Below are positions 1 to 6,848 of a stretch of DNA of 7,566 nt, one piece after another. The notes below the pieces were generated by a model. That model did no database searches, was not told where the DNA came from, and saw only the letters and a program-made list of their open reading frames with translations. Source of the DNA: Ferruginibacter sp. Lineage in GTDB: Bacteria; Bacteroidota; Bacteroidia; Chitinophagales; Chitinophagaceae. Both the position numbers and the translations under genes were made by a program. Position 1 is the stretch's first letter. Each line of letters begins with the position of its first letter. The stretch is from the NCBI GenBank assembly GCA_025352435.1, contig JANXTN010000266.1, positions 1 to 7,566 on the forward strand. The letters are read 5' to 3'.

Positions 1-1
1 A

Positions 2-1030
2 AGCAAGGCCGGTGATATAGCCATGCGCACCCAAGGCGAATGGCCTGCAAAATGGAAAGGTCAAGGGGATTTTGTAATGCCGGGTTTTGACAGTTCCTAC
101 ATGTGGCAGGGAATGATTCCACAAAATGAAATTCCTTTTCAGTACAATCCTGAGAGAGGATTTGTGAGCAGTGCAAACCAAAAACCTGCAGATTCAACTT
201 ACGCATATTATTTAGGAAGAGAGTATCCCGTTGCACGAGGTTTGGTTATTAATAAAAGACTTTCAGCGATGCAGCAAATTACCCCGCAGGATATGATGGC
301 ATTACAAACTGACAACTATAATATTTATGCGGAGGAGCTGCTGCCTTTACTTTTGCGGCAAATAAATGAACAACAATTAAATGGGGATGAAAAGAAATAT
401 TTCTCGATATTAAAATCGTGGAATTACAGGAATGACGCCATGTCCACAGGGGCAACGGTTTTTAACGAGCTTTATAAAAAGTTTAAATCAGTTGTATATG
501 ATGATGAATTTGCTAAAGCACCTGCTCCAATTCAATTGCCTTTTGAAAGCACTTTAATAGAAGCCACTTTACGAGATAGTTCCTACAAATTTTTTGATGA
601 TATAAGGACTGCTAAAAAAGAAACGCTGGCCGACGATGTATTGAAGTCGTTTAAAGAAACGGTTGTTATTTTAAAAGATCTGGAAGCGAATGACAGATTG
701 GTATGGTGGAAAAACAAAGACACGAGAATAAACCATTTGCTAAAGCAAGCGGCATTTAGCAGAATGCATTTGGATATGGGCGGTGGAAGAAATATGATAA
801 ATGCCACCACAGAAGATCATGGGCCAAGCTGGAGAATGGTAGTGAGCCTTACTGCAAAAACTGAAGCTTATGGTGTTTATCCTGGTGGGCAAAATGGCAA
901 CCCTGGCAGTAAATTTTACGACAATTTTGTAGACCAGTGGGGTGCAGGAAAATATTATGCTTTGTGGATGATGACCAAAGATGAAACGAAAGATAGCCGG
1001 GTGAAATGGGTTATGAATTTCTCCAATTAA
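2..1030 (+). CDS. Penicillin acylase family protein (S45 Ntn hydrolase), C-terminal part
   Basis: The reading frame is already open at the left edge (codons from base 2 read SKAGDIAM), so this is the C-terminal 342 residues of a larger protein and the Met codon at 23 is internal. The family cleaves amide bonds of N-acylated compounds after self-processing into two chains, usually in the periplasm. Family signatures seen are KWKGQGDFVMPG and YMWQGMIPQ near the start, then GFVSSANQKP, whose Asn (176-178) aligns by memory with the oxyanion-hole Asn of the beta chain. At the C-terminus are GPSWRMVVSL and YPGGQNGNPGSKFYDNFVDQW, typical of the end of these enzymes. The nucleophilic Ser and the signal peptide lie upstream and cannot be checked. 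Substrate is unknown; penicillin, acyl-homoserine lactone or other acyl amides are all possible. The family call is firm, the substrate is not. Confidence 0.93.
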   Translation, partial: SKAGDIAMRTQGEWPAKWKGQGDFVMPGFDSSYMWQGMIPQNEIPFQYNPERGFVSSANQKPADSTYAYYLGREYPVARGLVINKRLSAMQQITPQDMMALQTDNYNIYAEELLPLLLRQINEQQLNGDEKKYFSILKSWNYRNDAMSTGATVFNELYKKFKSVVYDDEFAKAPAPIQLPFESTLIEATLRDSSYKFFDDIRTAKKETLADDVLKSFKETVVILKDLEANDRLVWWKNKDTRINHLLKQAAFSRMHLDMGGGRNMINATTEDHGPSWRMVVSLTAKTEAYGVYPGGQNGNPGSKFYDNFVDQWGAGKYYALWMMTKDETKDSRVKWVMNFSN

Positions 1031-1055
1031 TTTTTAAATTATTATCAAACATTCT

Positions 1056-1406
1056 ATGAAATTTTTTATTTCCATTTTATTGATCGCCTTATTGAGTTTT
1101 GCAGCTTGTCTTTTTTTACCATGGTGGTTTATCGCTATTTCAGGTTTTGTTGTGGCATTTGCTATTCCTCAAAAAGCAGGATTATCGTTTTTAGCAGGGT
1201 TTATTGCGCTCTTCTTTTTATGGGCGGGACTAAGCTTTTGGATGAGTGCCGCAAATGATAATATTCTTGCACATAAAATATCTATTCTTTTTCTGAAGGC
1301 TGACAATCCTTTTTTATTAATTGCAGTTGCGGGTTTAATAGGTGGTTTGGTAGCGGGTTTGGGGAGTTTATCGGGGAGGTTAGCCAGAAAACTAATAAAC
1401 AGATAA
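1056..1406 (+). CDS. Small conserved-type polytopic membrane protein, function unknown
   Basis: This 116-residue protein is almost wholly hydrophobic. I see about four membrane segments: roughly residues 3-20, 23-39, 42-63 and 85-106. A short polar stretch (SAANDN, about 65-70) separates segments three and four, and the basic tail RLARKLINR predicts a cytoplasmic C-terminus. The motifs LPWW (21-24) and GGLVAGLGSLSG near the end resemble uncharacterised Bacteroidota membrane proteins that I recall, but I cannot name a domain. The ATG at 1056 lies 25 bp after the acylase stop codon, in the same direction, without a Shine-Dalgarno sequence, so co-transcription with the acylase is likely. The start is supported because hydrophobic sequence begins right after MK. 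No function is assigned. Confidence 0.82.
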   Translation: MKFFISILLIALLSFAACLFLPWWFIAISGFVVAFAIPQKAGLSFLAGFIALFFLWAGLSFWMSAANDNILAHKISILFLKADNPFLLIAVAGLIGGLVAGLGSLSGRLARKLINR

Positions 1407-1466
1407 TTTGATTTAGAGTTTCTGTAACAGTTTCAGGTCTAAATTCGTCCTACCAAAAAACTGTAC

Positions 1467-4013
1467 ATGCGTTTATTTTTACTAGCTCTGGGATTAATTT
1501 TTATACACGACCTTTCTGCACAAAAAATTTACGGAACAATATTTAATTCTAATGGTGATCTTTTACCATTTGCATCCATTTCTGTAAAAGGCACTTCCAA
1601 AGGAACAAGTGCAAATGACAGAGCTAAATATTCTCTTTCTCTGCCTGCGGGCAACTTTACCATCGTTTGTCAAAACCTTGGATATACATCGTTAGAAAAA
1701 AAAATAACGATAAATGGTGACATCGAGCTTTCATTTGTATTAGCCGATCAAAAGCTGACAATGGAAACGGTGGTGATTAAAAAAGGAGGGGAAGATCCGG
1801 CTTATGAAATAATTAGAAGTGCCATAAAAAAGAAAAACTTTTATGCCAACCAGGTAAAATCCTTTACCTGTAATATTTATGGTAAGGATCTAATAAAACT
1901 AAAAACACTACCTAAGAAAATATTTGGACAGAAAATTCCTGATAGCGATAGAAAAGATATGGGGCTTGACTCTACAGGCAGTGGTATTATTTATCTTTCT
2001 GAATCTGTATCAAAAGTAAGCGCCCAACAGCCTGATAAAATTAAACTTGAAGTTATGAGCAGCAGGGTAAGTGGAAGCGGCAGTTTTGGTTTTAATTTTC
2101 CCTCCTTCATCAGTCTTTATAGTAACAACGTAAAAATATTTACAGACAGGTTTAATCCCCGTGGATTTATTTCACCGATTGCAGATGGTGCTTTAAATTT
2201 TTACCGATACAAATACCTGGGTACTTTTTTTGAAAATGGTCGTTCTACGAGTAGTATTCAGGTGATGCCAAAGCGGAAGTTTGAACCGCTTTTTTCAGGC
2301 ATCATAAACATTGTGGAAGATGAGTGGAGCATTCAAAGTTTTAATTTAACATTAACCAAATCTTCTCAATTAGAAGTAATGGATACTTTACAAATATCCC
2401 AATTGCATGTGCCGTTGGAAGGTGGGATGAGAAGAGTAAAAAATCAGCTGCTCCATTTTAATTTTAAACAATTTGGTATAGATGCGGGCGGAAATTTTCT
2501 CACAGTTTACTCTGACTATAATGTAAAGCCAAATTTCAGTAAAAAGTATTTTGATAATGTGGTGATTAAATATGACACAGGCGTAAATAAAAAGACAACC
2601 GCCTACTGGGACAGTACCAGAGCCGTTCCTCTTGAAAAAGAAGAAGAGCAGGATTATAAAAAGAAAGACAGTATTTATATACAAAACAAAGACTCATTAT
2701 TATCACGACGTTCAATCGATTCCCTTAATAAAAATCAGCTTAAAATAAAACCTCAGGATATTTTTTTAAGAGGTGTAAGAAGAAACCATTACACAAAGAC
2801 GAATACTATTTCGTGGGGAATAGATCCTTTGCTTACTAATGCAGAATACAACCCGGCAGAGGGAGCAGTGGTAAATTTGAATGGATACATAAACAAATTT
2901 GGAAACAAAAGCAGATCAGGAATTTCATTCAGGCCTTCAATAAGGTATGGATTTAATAATACCCATTTAAATCCACAGGCATCACTTACTTTTTTTACGA
3001 GAGAGCAAGATTCGGTTTCTACCAAACTGAAAAGATATTCGGTGACATTAAGTGGCGGAAAACGGGTGAGTCAATTCAATAAGGAAAGTAATTTTCTTCC
3101 TCTAAGTAATACAATCGGGACATTATTTTATGGTAAAAATTATTTAAAAACGTATGAGAATACTTTTGGCAGTATTGCGTACAACAGGCGATTTGAAAGT
3201 GGATTGCGGTTTACGGTATATGGGCTTTTTGAAAATAGAATTCCTTTAAACAACACAACCAATTTCACCATCTTTAAAAAGGATAGCAGTAACATAACGC
3301 CCAACTATCCAATTGAGAAATTGACAGAACAATTTGAAGCACACAAAGCCTTTATTACAGGCGTCACAATAAGTTTCAGGCCGGGGCAAAAATTTATTCA
3401 ATTTCCAACTTATAAAGTGGGTATTGGATCAAAGTATCCAACTTTCGTTCTTAATTACACAAAAGGGATAAATAAAATTTTGGGCAGTGGAGTGGATTTT
3501 GATAAATGGCGTTTTTCTATACAAGATGATAAAAACTTAAAAATTGCAGGTGCTATAAAATACAAAATCGGTATTGGCGGTCTCCTAAATAGTAAGAAAG
3601 TTTTTATTCAAGACTTTCAACATTTTAATGGGAACAGAGTTTTATCAGCCAGCGAATATGTAAACAGTTTCCAGCTTGCTCCTTATTATGCTTACAGCAC
3701 TATTGAAAAATTTTACTCATTCGGGCATGTCGAGCACCATTTTAATGGACTCTTCACAAATAAAATTCCATTATTCAGAAAATTAAACTGGAACCTCGTT
3801 GGCGGAAGTAATGCTCTGTATGTAAATCAAAAGAACAATTACGTTGAAGTATTTGGAGGGTTAGAAAATATTTTGAAAATATTCAGAGTTGATCTGGTGG
3901 TGGGCTACAGTAAAAACAATGTAAGTACAGGTTTTAGAATAGGAGCCGGCGGCTTGCTCGGCGGTAGTTTAAGCAGAAGTGCAGCGGGAAATAATGTAAA
4001 CGTTGGATTTTAA
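1467..4013 (+). CDS. DUF5686 and carboxypeptidase-like regulatory domain outer-membrane protein
   Basis: An 848-residue exported protein. Residues 1-18 form a signal peptide (MRLFLLALGLIF core, cleavage near DLSA/QK). Residues about 19-98 form a carboxypeptidase-like regulatory beta-sandwich (KIYGTIFNSNGDLLPFASIS, then GYTSLEKKI), as found at the N-terminus of many Bacteroidota surface proteins. The DUF5686 region starts near residue 109 with EDPAYEIIRSAIKKK and includes YWDSTRAVPLEKEEE near residue 380 followed by a Lys/Asp/Ser-rich linker. The second half has alternating aromatic and polar strands and ends in NVNVGF, consistent with an outer-membrane beta-barrel. There is no TonB plug, so it is not an ordinary TonB receptor. 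Its role is unknown. It lies 60 bp after the small membrane gene and could be in the same transcript. A run of nine A (1696-1704) sits in the coding region without breaking the frame. Confidence 0.92.
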   Translation: MRLFLLALGLIFIHDLSAQKIYGTIFNSNGDLLPFASISVKGTSKGTSANDRAKYSLSLPAGNFTIVCQNLGYTSLEKKITINGDIELSFVLADQKLTMETVVIKKGGEDPAYEIIRSAIKKKNFYANQVKSFTCNIYGKDLIKLKTLPKKIFGQKIPDSDRKDMGLDSTGSGIIYLSESVSKVSAQQPDKIKLEVMSSRVSGSGSFGFNFPSFISLYSNNVKIFTDRFNPRGFISPIADGALNFYRYKYLGTFFENGRSTSSIQVMPKRKFEPLFSGIINIVEDEWSIQSFNLTLTKSSQLEVMDTLQISQLHVPLEGGMRRVKNQLLHFNFKQFGIDAGGNFLTVYSDYNVKPNFSKKYFDNVVIKYDTGVNKKTTAYWDSTRAVPLEKEEEQDYKKKDSIYIQNKDSLLSRRSIDSLNKNQLKIKPQDIFLRGVRRNHYTKTNTISWGIDPLLTNAEYNPAEGAVVNLNGYINKFGNKSRSGISFRPSIRYGFNNTHLNPQASLTFFTREQDSVSTKLKRYSVTLSGGKRVSQFNKESNFLPLSNTIGTLFYGKNYLKTYENTFGSIAYNRRFESGLRFTVYGLFENRIPLNNTTNFTIFKKDSSNITPNYPIEKLTEQFEAHKAFITGVTISFRPGQKFIQFPTYKVGIGSKYPTFVLNYTKGINKILGSGVDFDKWRFSIQDDKNLKIAGAIKYKIGIGGLLNSKKVFIQDFQHFNGNRVLSASEYVNSFQLAPYYAYSTIEKFYSFGHVEHHFNGLFTNKIPLFRKLNWNLVGGSNALYVNQKNNYVEVFGGLENILKIFRVDLVVGYSKNNVSTGFRIGAGGLLGGSLSRSAAGNNVNVGF

Positions 4014-4022
4014 TTTTTGAGT

Positions 4023-4036
4023 CTAAAAATTTTTAG
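4023..4036. other. Short AT palindrome after the DUF5686 gene
   Basis: CTAAAAATTTTTAG is a perfect 14-base palindrome 10 bases after the DUF5686 stop codon. With only one G-C pair per arm it is a weak structure and lacks a clear T-tract, so it is at best a poor terminator. It may be chance in AT-rich spacer DNA. Confidence 0.25.
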
Positions 4037-4090
4037 GAATAACTTTATACTTGTTATTTGGTTTGCCATGCAAGCATCCAATCATTTTTC

Positions 4091-4121
4091 TTGATTTCTT
4101 TTTTATTTTAAAAAAGATCAA
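4091..4121 (+). promoter_or_regulatory. AT-rich stem-loop in the trhO leader
   Basis: The arms TTGAT..CTTTTTTA (4091-4095 and 4098-4105) and TAAAAAAGATCAA (4109-4121) pair over 13 bp with a two-T bulge (4096-4097) and a TTT loop (4106-4108). A run of five T (4123-4127) follows, and the trhO ATG is 12 bases after the stem. It could end transcription from the DUF5686 gene or fold in the trhO leader over the ribosome landing zone. The pairing is seen directly; either role is inference, and the A/T-only core makes it thermodynamically modest. Confidence 0.4.
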
Positions 4122-4133
4122 ATTTTTACAAAC

Positions 4134-5186
4134 ATGTCCGTTCTACACAACCGGCATAGCCAAGCCGAATTAAAGAAACTTTTGGTTGAAGAGAAAGAGC
4201 CACGCATAACCGTTTCTTTTTACAGGTATTTTTTTATTGAAAGTCCCGTTGATTTCAGAAACGATCTTTACAAAAAACTGGATGCTTTAAAAGTGTTCGG
4301 TAGAATTTATGTTGCGCATGAAGGCATAAATGCCCAGCTTAGTTTTCCGGAGAGTAATGCAGTCGCGTTTAAAAATATAATTGAGAATACTACAGGTTTA
4401 GAAGGCTTGAGATTAAATACTGCTGTTCAGCATGAAGCTGCGGAAAATATGCGACCGGCCGGAGGTAAAAGTTTTTGGGTATTAAAAATTAAAGTGAGAG
4501 ATAAAATTGTTGCAGATGGGATTACAGATGAAAACTTTAATATGGCTAATAAAGGGAGTTATGTAAATGCAGATGAGTTTAACAAACTGAGCGATGATGA
4601 AAATACTATAGTGGTTGATATGAGAAACCATTATGAATATGAAGTTGGCAGATTTGAAAATGCCATTGAAATCCCAAGCGACACGTTTAGGCAACAGCTT
4701 CCAATGGCTGTGGATATGTTGAAAGATAAAAAAAACAAAAATATTATCATGTACTGCACCGGAGGTATACGCTGTGAAAAAGCAAGTGCATATATGCTAC
4801 ACAATGGTTTTAAAAATGTATACCATTTACAAGGCGGTATTATTAATTATGCAAACAAAGTAAAGGAGAAGGGATGGCCAAATAAATTTCATGGGAAAAA
4901 TTTTGTGTTTGATGATAGGCTGGGAGAAAGAATAACAGACGAAGTAATTGCGACATGCCACCAATGTGGTGCTGGAGCAGACACACATACAAATTGTTTA
5001 AATGATGGCTGCCACTTACTTTTTATACAATGCGAAAAATGTGCGCAAGAATACAACGGATGCTGTAGTGCAGAATGCAAAAGAATATTTGCATTACCGG
5101 CAGAAGAACAAAAGGAACTACGAAAAGGAATAGATAAGGGGAATATGATTTTTAATAAATCAAGAATGCGCAAACCAGACCTTTAA
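4134..5186 (+). CDS. trhO: tRNA uridine(34) hydroxylase TrhO (rhodanese-like, YceA family)
   Basis: TrhO uses molecular oxygen to hydroxylate U34 in tRNA anticodons to 5-hydroxyuridine, the precursor of wobble modifications such as mo5U or cmo5U; it acts in the cytoplasm. The 350-residue length matches E. coli YceA. The N-terminal UPF0176-type domain contains [18 protein letters not shown] (residues 55-72). The rhodanese domain spans about 140-240, with [21 protein letters not shown] and the active-site loop C208-T-G-G-I-R-C214. The C-terminal tail carries nine Cys (275, 278, 288, 293, 300, 303, 310, 311, 315), suggesting a metal or structural cluster. The ATG at 4134 gives the family N-terminus and has no Shine-Dalgarno sequence, only A/T-rich DNA. 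The gene stands alone between a 120-base spacer and a strong terminator. Function is assigned by family; enzyme activity here is not tested. Confidence 0.95.
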   Translation: MSVLHNRHSQAELKKLLVEEKEPRITVSFYRYFFIESPVDFRNDLYKKLDALKVFGRIYVAHEGINAQLSFPESNAVAFKNIIENTTGLEGLRLNTAVQHEAAENMRPAGGKSFWVLKIKVRDKIVADGITDENFNMANKGSYVNADEFNKLSDDENTIVVDMRNHYEYEVGRFENAIEIPSDTFRQQLPMAVDMLKDKKNKNIIMYCTGGIRCEKASAYMLHNGFKNVYHLQGGIINYANKVKEKGWPNKFHGKNFVFDDRLGERITDEVIATCHQCGAGADTHTNCLNDGCHLLFIQCEKCAQEYNGCCSAECKRIFALPAEEQKELRKGIDKGNMIFNKSRMRKPDL

Positions 5187-5191
5187 ATGAA

Positions 5192-5219
5192 AAGCCCTTT
5201 TGAATTTTCAAAAGGGCTT
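5192..5219. terminator. Probable bidirectional intrinsic terminator between trhO and the ytxH-like gene
   Basis: AAGCCCTTTTGA (5192-5203) pairs perfectly with TCAAAAGGGCTT (5208-5219) around a four-base loop, giving a 12-bp stem with a GCCC/GGGC block. On the plus strand it begins 5 bases after the trhO stop and is followed by a T-rich run (5223-5227). On the minus strand it begins 6 bases after the end of the ytxH-like gene and is followed by TTCATTT. Position between two convergent genes fits a shared terminator, stronger in the plus direction. Confidence 0.85.
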
Positions 5220-5225
5220 AAGTTT

Positions 5226-5480
5226 TTATAGAAAAACTCCTTCATCATCATGCCGGGAAAATTCGTTGCTTTTAACAGTAGACTTAATCTTTGTTTCTGC
5301 ATTTTTAAGACTAGGTGATAATTTATCAGAAAATTGTTGTGCAATTTTATTAAAAGTTGTTTCCTCCGCAGGTTCTTCGTATAACTCTCGAAGTTCATGT
5401 TCGGCTTTTAATATTATAGCCACAATACCACCTATTGCTGCACCAGCAAGAATCCCCAAAATAATGTTTGATTTTTTCAT
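5226..5480 (-). CDS. YtxH-like small membrane protein
   Basis: An 84-residue protein starting MKKSNIILGILAGAAIGG. Residues 5-24 form one Gly/Ala-rich transmembrane helix, followed by a charged, probably helical tail (EHELRELYEEPAEETTF, then IAQQFSDKL). This layout matches the YtxH / 'gas vesicle protein'-annotated group of small stress-linked membrane proteins; it is not evidence for gas vesicles. The frame is open further upstream to 5543, but that extension would overlap the preceding gene and place polar sequence before the helix, so I chose the ATG at 5480, 16 bp after the upstream stop codon. The usual FAPKSG-type motif after the helix is not present, so the family link rests on layout and the N-terminus. 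Likely co-transcribed with the 52-aa gene upstream. Molecular role unknown. Confidence 0.8.
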   Translation of the reverse strand: MKKSNIILGILAGAAIGGIVAIILKAEHELRELYEEPAEETTFNKIAQQFSDKLSPSLKNAETKIKSTVKSNEFSRHDDEGVFL

Positions 5481-5496
5481 CCTAAAATTGACTTTA

Positions 5497-5655
5497 TTAT
5501 AACGGTCTTCTTCCGGAAATAACTCTAAATAATACAGCAACAATTGCTATAACCAACAGTATGTGAATAATACCGCCGGTATAAAATCCACCGAAAAAAG
5601 AGATCGCCCAAATTATAACTAGTATAACGGCGATGGTGTAAAGTAAATTGCCCAT
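5497..5655 (-). CDS. lmo0937-family small membrane protein (52 aa)
   Basis: A short gene read from ATG at 5655 to TAA at 5497. The protein begins MGNLLYTIAVILVIIWAISF, continues FGGFYTGGIIHILLVIAIV and ends RVISGRRPL. It has two membrane helices (about residues 4-21 and 29-44) joined by a Gly-rich turn with a conserved-looking His, and a basic tail. This is the pattern of the lmo0937 family of about 50-aa membrane proteins; in Listeria the namesake is known as a stress-regulon gene. It lies 16 bp upstream of the YtxH-like gene on the same strand, so the two likely form one transcript. No Shine-Dalgarno sequence is seen (TAAAAACAAAACATT before ATG), which is normal here. Function is unknown; the family call comes from memory of the sequence pattern. 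Confidence 0.88.
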   Translation of the reverse strand: MGNLLYTIAVILVIIWAISFFGGFYTGGIIHILLVIAIVAVLFRVISGRRPL

Positions 5656-5706
5656 AATGTTTTGTTTTTAATGTTGAAAAAAGTTTAATAATATATCAAA
5701 TATTCC

Positions 5707-5740
5707 CAAATTATATGCCACCATAAATTTAATGTACAAA
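5707..5740 (-). promoter_or_regulatory. Possible Bacteroidota-type promoter for the small membrane-protein operon
   Basis: On the minus strand TTTG (5740-5737) is followed after 21 bases by TATAATTTG (5715-5707), close to the TTTG / TAnnTTTG promoter pattern but with one extra base inside the second element. It lies about 50 bases before the ATG at 5655. The rest of the 130-base spacer to purC is AT-rich with no other clear signal and no GC-containing terminator hairpin for purC, so read-through from purC is also possible. Confidence 0.35.
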
Positions 5741-5785
5741 ATCGCTAGGTTTAAAAAAATTATGGGTATTTAATTCCACATCATC

Positions 5786-6712
5786 CTATCCCATCTTATT
5801 CAAAGTATTAGTTATTACTTTGTACAATTTTTCCTCATCAATTATCTTGGGAATAAATATTTGTCCGGTAATATTTTCAAACAATTCAATATACCGTCTG
5901 CTAATTTCCTCAACTTTTTTATCCGTAATATTTGGAACCGCTTGTCCCTCTTTTCCCATAAAGTCATTATCCATTAGCCATTCTCTTACAAATTCTTTAC
6001 TGAGTTGCTTTTGTTTTTCTCCGTTCTTCAGCCTTTCAGTAAAACGATCTGCATAAAAATATCTGGATGAATCCGGGGTATGAATTTCATCCATTAAATA
6101 AACTTCGTCATTTATTTTCCCAAATTCATATTTGGTATCCGCTAAGATGAGTCCTTGTTTTGCAGCTAATTCTTTTCCTTTATCAAACAACTGGAGTGCA
6201 TATTTTTCTAAAATAAACCATTCGGATTCTGTTGCCAATTGTTGTTTTAAAATTTCATCTTTACTAATATCCTCATCATGCCCATCAACAGCCTTTGTAG
6301 ACGGAGTAATGATTGGTTTTTCAAAAAAATCATTTTCTTTCATTTCGTCAGGTAATTGAACACCGCATAGAGCTCGTTTGCCATCTTTATAAGTACGCCA
6401 CGCATGCCCTGTAAGGTTACCTCTAACTACCATTTCAATTTTAAATGGATGACATTTTTTACCTATGCTCACATTAGGTGCGGGCACAACTTCAAGCCAA
6501 TTAGGGCATATTTCACTGCATTCTTTCATCATGTATGCAGCAATTTCGGTTAAAACCTGTCCTTTGTAAGGTATAGTTCGTGGTAAAATGACATCGAATG
6601 CAGAGAGCCTGTCGCTAGCAATCATCACCAAAATGTCGTCGTTTATTGTGTAAACATCTCTTACTTTACCGCTGTAAAAATTTGTTTGTCCCTTAAATTG
6701 AAAATTAGCCAT
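5786..6712 (-). CDS. purC: Phosphoribosylaminoimidazole-succinocarboxamide synthase (SAICAR synthetase)
   Basis: PurC joins CAIR and aspartate with ATP hydrolysis to make SAICAR in de novo purine synthesis, in the cytoplasm. Motifs in order: SGKVRDVY (residues 14-21, ATP-binding loop), ASDRLSAFDV (32-41), GQVLTEIAAYMM (51-62), VVRGNLTGHAWRTYKDG (95-111), PIITPSTKA..GHDEDIS (133-150), LILADTKYEFG (188-198) and LMDEIHTPDSSRYF (206-219). At 308 residues it is the longer, yeast-ADE1-like type rather than the roughly 240-residue enterobacterial type. The ATG at 6712 gives the usual N-terminus and has no Shine-Dalgarno sequence. No other purine genes are in the window and no PurR-like operator or purine riboswitch is visible upstream. 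It is divergent from the TonB receptor gene and co-directional with the small membrane-protein pair 130 bp downstream. Confidence 0.97.
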   Translation of the reverse strand: MANFQFKGQTNFYSGKVRDVYTINDDILVMIASDRLSAFDVILPRTIPYKGQVLTEIAAYMMKECSEICPNWLEVVPAPNVSIGKKCHPFKIEMVVRGNLTGHAWRTYKDGKRALCGVQLPDEMKENDFFEKPIITPSTKAVDGHDEDISKDEILKQQLATESEWFILEKYALQLFDKGKELAAKQGLILADTKYEFGKINDEVYLMDEIHTPDSSRYFYADRFTERLKNGEKQKQLSKEFVREWLMDNDFMGKEGQAVPNITDKKVEEISRRYIELFENITGQIFIPKIIDEEKLYKVITNTLNKMG

Positions 6713-6848
6713 AGCACTAAAATAAGTTGAACCATTGATAAGTGCAACTGGTATTATTTTTTAATAAGCACATAAGTGAAAAAAAAAAATTTTATAACCT
6801 AATAACAATGCTTATTTTGGCAAATATTTTAAACCCAAACCAACAGAT
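6713..6848. promoter_or_regulatory. Divergent intergenic region between purC and the TonB receptor gene
   Basis: This 136-base AT-rich spacer must carry the 5' signals of both genes. It contains a run of eleven A (6779-6789) followed by TTTTATAA, and an 8-bp inverted repeat AATAAGCA (6763-6770) / TGCTTATT (6809-6816) flanking that run. TATTTTGG (6813-6820) is one mismatch from the TAnnTTTG element and lies 28 bases before the receptor ATG, but I find no matching upstream TTTG at proper spacing. Promoter function is inferred from position only. Confidence 0.45.

Noticed and set aside
23..25. ATG at 23 as the true start of the acylase gene.
   Set aside because: The frame is open to the window edge with family-typical sequence before it, and the protein would lack the signal peptide and catalytic Ser.
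583..810. Antisense open frames within the acylase, DUF5686, trhO, purC and receptor genes.
   Set aside because: They lie opposite clearly conserved coding regions, show no domain sequence and have shadow-like composition.
1098..1112. Lipobox-like SFAAC at residues 14-18 of the 116-aa membrane protein.
   Set aside because: Phe at the -3 position is unusual and the sequence after Cys is again membrane-embedded (LFLPWWF), which does not fit a lipoprotein.
1427..1464. Seven-bp inverted repeat ACAGTTT / AAACTGT just before the DUF5686 gene start.
   Set aside because: Short arms and a 24-base loop are expected by chance; no T-tract or other support.
1696..1704. Run of nine A in the DUF5686 coding sequence as a phase-variation site.
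   Set aside because: The frame is intact, A-runs are common in Lys codons of AT-rich genomes (another of eight A lies in trhO), and nothing else suggests switching.
5481..5543. Upstream extension of the YtxH-like frame to an ATG at 5543.
   Set aside because: It overlaps the 52-aa gene by 47 bases, adds polar sequence before the membrane helix, and the internal MKKSN start is typical of the family.
6717..6748. Promoter-like pair on the minus strand upstream of purC: GTTG (6748-6745), 20-base spacer, TATTTTAG (6724-6717).
   Set aside because: Each element has one mismatch to TTTG / TAnnTTTG and the predicted transcription start would fall on the purC ATG itself, requiring a leaderless message; too weak to list.
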